Source: Bdellovibrio sp. 22V
Lineage (GTDB): Bacteria; Bdellovibrionota; Bdellovibrionia; Bdellovibrionales; Bdellovibrionaceae
Reading direction: 5' to 3'
Assembly (NCBI RefSeq): GCF_030169785.1
Contig: NZ_CP125854.1
Span: 62,001-126,000, forward strand
DNA: 64,000 nucleotides
In this document: piece by piece, positions 61,036 to 64,000 of the stretch
Position numbering within the stretch: the first letter of the stretch is position 1
Layout: each line of letters begins with the position of its first letter
Translations under genes and position numbers: made by a program
The notes under the pieces: generated by a model
The model's input: the letters and a program-made list of their open reading frames with translations, nothing else
The model's database searches: none
What the model was told of the DNA's origin: nothing

Positions 61036-61588
61036 GTCTTAACTCCTGAGTAGGTTTGTATTGATAGACGGATTCTTTATTGAACACGGTACTAAGTTTG
61101 CCATGCTCAATAAACTGCTCCGTCGGAGGTTTGACGGTGTTTACGTGCCGATAGAATTGCACCGATGCGACAGTACGACCGCGACCGTGCGCCTCAATTT
61201 TATTAATCTCGCGTTCCAGAAAGCGTGAGAGATCCAACCAAAGCTCCGGTCTTTGCATCGGAATCAGATTTTCTTGCGAGAATTTTCTGACACGTTCCCC
61301 TGAGGTGAAACGTTCCCAAGAATCCAGACGGGAGGACCTTGGGAACGTCCATTTCTCAGTGGAACTGTCGTTAAATGTGATTTCTGCATCGATATAAGAG
61401 TTTGTCGGCGAAGGATTCGGAGCAAACATACTCCAAGGTTGGTCCAGTCCTAAAAAGACCTGATAGAGTTCCAACTTTTTTAGAATCCTCTGTCCAAACA
61501 AACTGCGATCGGGAAGACCGGCAATAATAACCATAGACAGATGGACGGCGATGAAAATGGAAATGATTGTTTTCCAGACGAGTCCCAT
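61013..61588 (-). CDS. FAPNP-motif membrane-anchored partner protein, copy B
   Basis: 191 residues. One N-terminal membrane helix (TIISIFIAVHLSMVIIAGLPDRSLFG), then a short periplasmic-type domain with QPWSMFAPNPSPTNSYIDAEITFNDSSTEKW. The FAPNP motif with an upstream QxWSM is seen in DUF5819-like proteins that pair with HTTM proteins, from memory. Similar to copy A across the entire length. Overlaps the HTTM gene by 23 bases and follows the other HTTM gene by two bases. Confidence 0.8.
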   Translation of the reverse strand: MGLVWKTIISIFIAVHLSMVIIAGLPDRSLFGQRILKKLELYQVFLGLDQPWSMFAPNPSPTNSYIDAEITFNDSSTEKWTFPRSSRLDSWERFTSGERVRKFSQENLIPMQRPELWLDLSRFLEREINKIEAHGRGRTVASVQFYRHVNTVKPPTEQFIEHGKLSTVFNKESVYQYKPTQELRHEAKNDH

Positions 61589-61590
61589 AA

Positions 61591-62529
61591 TTATGCTTCC
61601 TTACTCTTTAAGGGTTTGCGTAGCGTGAGTTCGCCTGATTTTATCTTTTCGCAGAGATTTGCCAGATCCCGCGAGTCAATCATCGCAATCATCATCACGA
61701 TCATGGCCCATTCGAACATCGGAATACTCATAGTGTATTCGATTCCCAGATGCAGGCCGACGCCGGCTAGCAGAACCCAGTAGCGCAGTTCTTTGAACCA
61801 CACCAATGTGCCCATCGCGAACTCCACAATGAGAGTCGACCATGTGAGAAATTTGATAAAGAGCATGCTATTCAGAAGTGGAAATGGAAAACGGTAAAAC
61901 TCGTCAAGCCTTGTGGCGATATAAACAGCCGTTCCATCGACCCACGGCTCTCCTTTAATTTTGAAGAGAACTGTTGCGACATAGATCGTGCAAAATTGCA
62001 GCTGAATCAGGCGTAGGGCCCATGGGCTTCTTTCCAGAGGCACGAGCGGAGCCCGGCCTTGTTTGAGCTTGCGCCAGCGGTCGACGGACCAAAGATCTCC
62101 GCTGGGAGTAAAGAAAAGGAAGAACAAGAATATACGGAGAACAGAATCGGCGCTGTTCAGAATAAATCCGTTGCGATGATGGAAAGACACCAAGGTGATG
62201 AAGGTAATCCCTATCGCCATTCGCGTGAAGGTTCCGGTGATAATCCCCAGTACGGCAATCAGGTTTACGAAAGCCAGTGTCACGGTCGTCTTATCGGTGA
62301 GCGGAATGTAATCAAAAAGAGAAAAACGCAGCTGGTTTCCGTATTGTTGCGCGGTTTGCAGGGACACCATTCCCTCCGGCCCATATAGAACATCCAGATC
62401 GCTATAGATCATAAACCAATTTAAGAGCATAAGCAGACCGATCCCGATCCTAAGAGCTGCCACGCTATGCACGGGTTGAGGTTTGAAAATAAAATCGTGA
62501 ATATTTTTAATAGCGGTTGTTAGCTTCAT
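61591..62529 (-). CDS. HTTM-domain membrane protein, copy A
   Basis: 312 residues. Same helices and family marks as copy B: HSVAALRIGIGLLMLLNW, FKIKGEPWVDGTAVYIATRLDEF and KELRYWVLLAGVGLHLGIEYTMSIP. Identical length to copy B. Differences cluster in the middle (for example FTPSGDLWSVDRW against SRSGDWLSLDRW). Its start overlaps the partner by 23 bases, as in the other module, which points to duplication of the whole two-gene unit. Confidence 0.9.
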   Translation of the reverse strand: MKLTTAIKNIHDFIFKPQPVHSVAALRIGIGLLMLLNWFMIYSDLDVLYGPEGMVSLQTAQQYGNQLRFSLFDYIPLTDKTTVTLAFVNLIAVLGIITGTFTRMAIGITFITLVSFHHRNGFILNSADSVLRIFLFFLFFTPSGDLWSVDRWRKLKQGRAPLVPLERSPWALRLIQLQFCTIYVATVLFKIKGEPWVDGTAVYIATRLDEFYRFPFPLLNSMLFIKFLTWSTLIVEFAMGTLVWFKELRYWVLLAGVGLHLGIEYTMSIPMFEWAMIVMMIAMIDSRDLANLCEKIKSGELTLRKPLKSKEA

Positions 62530-63124
62530 GTCTCACCTGTTGTGCTGTTGGAGTAAAGAAAAATACCGGCTCTGCTTTATAAGAAGAGCTGAGTCGGCCG
62601 TGCGGAATAAAATTTGAATCCGTCGGCGGAGCAATTTGGCTGTGGAAGCGATTGAAGACGATATTCTTAACGACGCGCTTTTTCTCTTTTGCTTCCTTCA
62701 AAGCTGTTTGTTTGAGAATGTATTTCGAAAGATCGAACCATACGAGTTCGTTTTGATTCGGCAGAAGTGTTTCCTGTCCCATTAAACGATAGCGGTCGGC
62801 CACAAGAAGCTTGCGTAAACCCTCTGTGTTTCTTTGCCGCGGCATCTTCCATATATCGTGAGAGCCGTCGTCAAAGTAGATCACGGCTTCAATGTGTGCG
62901 TTCGTGTTCATCGGATTTGGAGCAAACATACTCCAAGGTTGGTAGAGCATTCCAAAAGCCTGGTAACGCGCTATCAATTTTATATATTTGGTGCCGAGTG
63001 CACTGCGATCCGGAAGTCCATCGGCGACCATAATTCCGACGTTCGCGCTAAAGAAAAGAAAGATCACAATCTTTAGCATCGCCTCTTTGAATGGTTTCAT
63101 TCTTTTTATCAACATGTTTTTCAT
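62507..63124 (-). CDS. FAPNP-motif membrane-anchored partner protein, copy A
   Basis: 205 residues. N-terminal helix (MLKIVIFLFFSANVGIMVADGLPDRSALG) and periplasmic-type domain with QPWSMFAPNPMNTNAHIEAVIYFDDGSHDIW. First gene of the four-gene leftward set. ATG 63124 has AAGGAC seven bases upstream; the frame is open 17 codons further, without a ribosome site. Function unknown; possibly a substrate-presenting or electron-transfer partner of the HTTM protein. Confidence 0.78.
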   Translation of the reverse strand: MKNMLIKRMKPFKEAMLKIVIFLFFSANVGIMVADGLPDRSALGTKYIKLIARYQAFGMLYQPWSMFAPNPMNTNAHIEAVIYFDDGSHDIWKMPRQRNTEGLRKLLVADRYRLMGQETLLPNQNELVWFDLSKYILKQTALKEAKEKKRVVKNIVFNRFHSQIAPPTDSNFIPHGRLSSSYKAEPVFFFTPTAQQVRHEANNRY

Positions 63125-63446
63125 ACCCGTCCTTATGATAAACTTTGAGAAAACAAAAAATAGTTTCGCAAACATCTATCACGTCTGTTTCGACAAAGTC
63201 TGGTTATTGATTTGAAACATTGATGAAGTTTTCGCGCGGAGAAAAATCGCCAGCGCAACACTACTAAACAGAAAAGATATGAAAACTAAACAAAAAGGAT
63301 ATGTTTCGTTTTTAAGTAGAGCCGCGTTTGTTTAGTGCTATTAAATCAACGCAAGTAACAAAATTTTATCGTGCTAAAAAAATCCAGTCGTACAAAAGTT
63401 CTTTTCAATTTTTTAGCAACCGTAAAAAACAACAAAAGGAGAATGT
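63125..63446. other. 322-base A+T-rich intergenic region between divergent units
   Basis: Lies between the HTTM module and the Asn-Gly repeat gene. No gene seen. It must hold promoters in both directions, but I cannot name reliable boxes. The AAGGAG at 63436-63441 is the ribosome site of the repeat gene. Confidence 0.6.

Positions 63447-64000
<554 letters not shown>

Overview
The window reads as a chromosomal segment of a predatory or predator-related Bdellovibrionota bacterium, most likely Bdellovibrio. This is inferred from gene content and style and was not tested by database search. The style is many signal-peptide and lipoprotein genes of unknown function, cell-wall enzymes, coiled-coil and HEAT-repeat secreted proteins, very tight packing with ATGA overlaps, and convergent genes that share TTAA stop sites. 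Housekeeping genes (radA, ychF, pth, ctc-type L25, prs, rph, rdgB, uppP, tRNA-Met) show that most of the segment is core chromosome.

Layout. 1-12 kb: tail of an EF-hand protein, Hsp20, HutI, a pilin-like peptide, an acyltransferase, GlpK with a PilZ protein, a cyclic-nucleotide-binding protein with RadA, then a lytic transglycosylase coupled to two oligopeptide-type ABC permeases. 12-20 kb: a leftward housekeeping block (amidase, YchF, Pth, L25, Prs, RdgB, RNase PH, cell-wall amidase). 20-26 kb: a leader with competing hairpins ahead of a secreted coiled-coil protein, DUF1622, MscS, UppP and a subtilisin-like protease. 26-38 kb: a 1611-residue lipoprotein, an enoyl-CoA hydratase-like protein, a leftward lipoprotein/YciB-like/dihydroorotase operon, and secreted or lipoproteins. 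38.8 kb: tRNA-Met.

40.3-44.5 kb is a visibly A+T-richer block holding a DUF4041/T5orf172 protein, a PH-domain protein, two small cysteine-rich secreted proteins and two proteins of unknown family. It looks like accessory DNA. 44.6-47.8 kb is a TonB receptor/DUF4920/PepSY uptake operon. 48-60 kb holds duplicated secreted and membrane proteins, a GH13 glucosidase, a histidine kinase with an NtrC-type regulator followed by a strong candidate sigma-54 promoter and a methyltransferase, a beta-propeller lipoprotein, a LysR regulator, a PhnA/YjdM protein and a truncated globin.

60.1-63.1 kb is the most unusual locus: two consecutive copies of a two-gene module, each a small membrane-anchored protein with an FAPNP motif overlapping an HTTM (vitamin K-dependent carboxylase-like) membrane protein, with the same 23-base overlap in both copies. 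Divergent from it is a secreted protein made of Asn-Gly-Asn repeats with a recurring [11 protein letters not shown] spacer, which runs off the window.

Two families of palindromic intergenic repeats (one based on GGTGCCTGCTTC, one GC-rich with GCTTCGG...CCATCCGG) are scattered through the window, often sitting on stop codons or acting as terminators.
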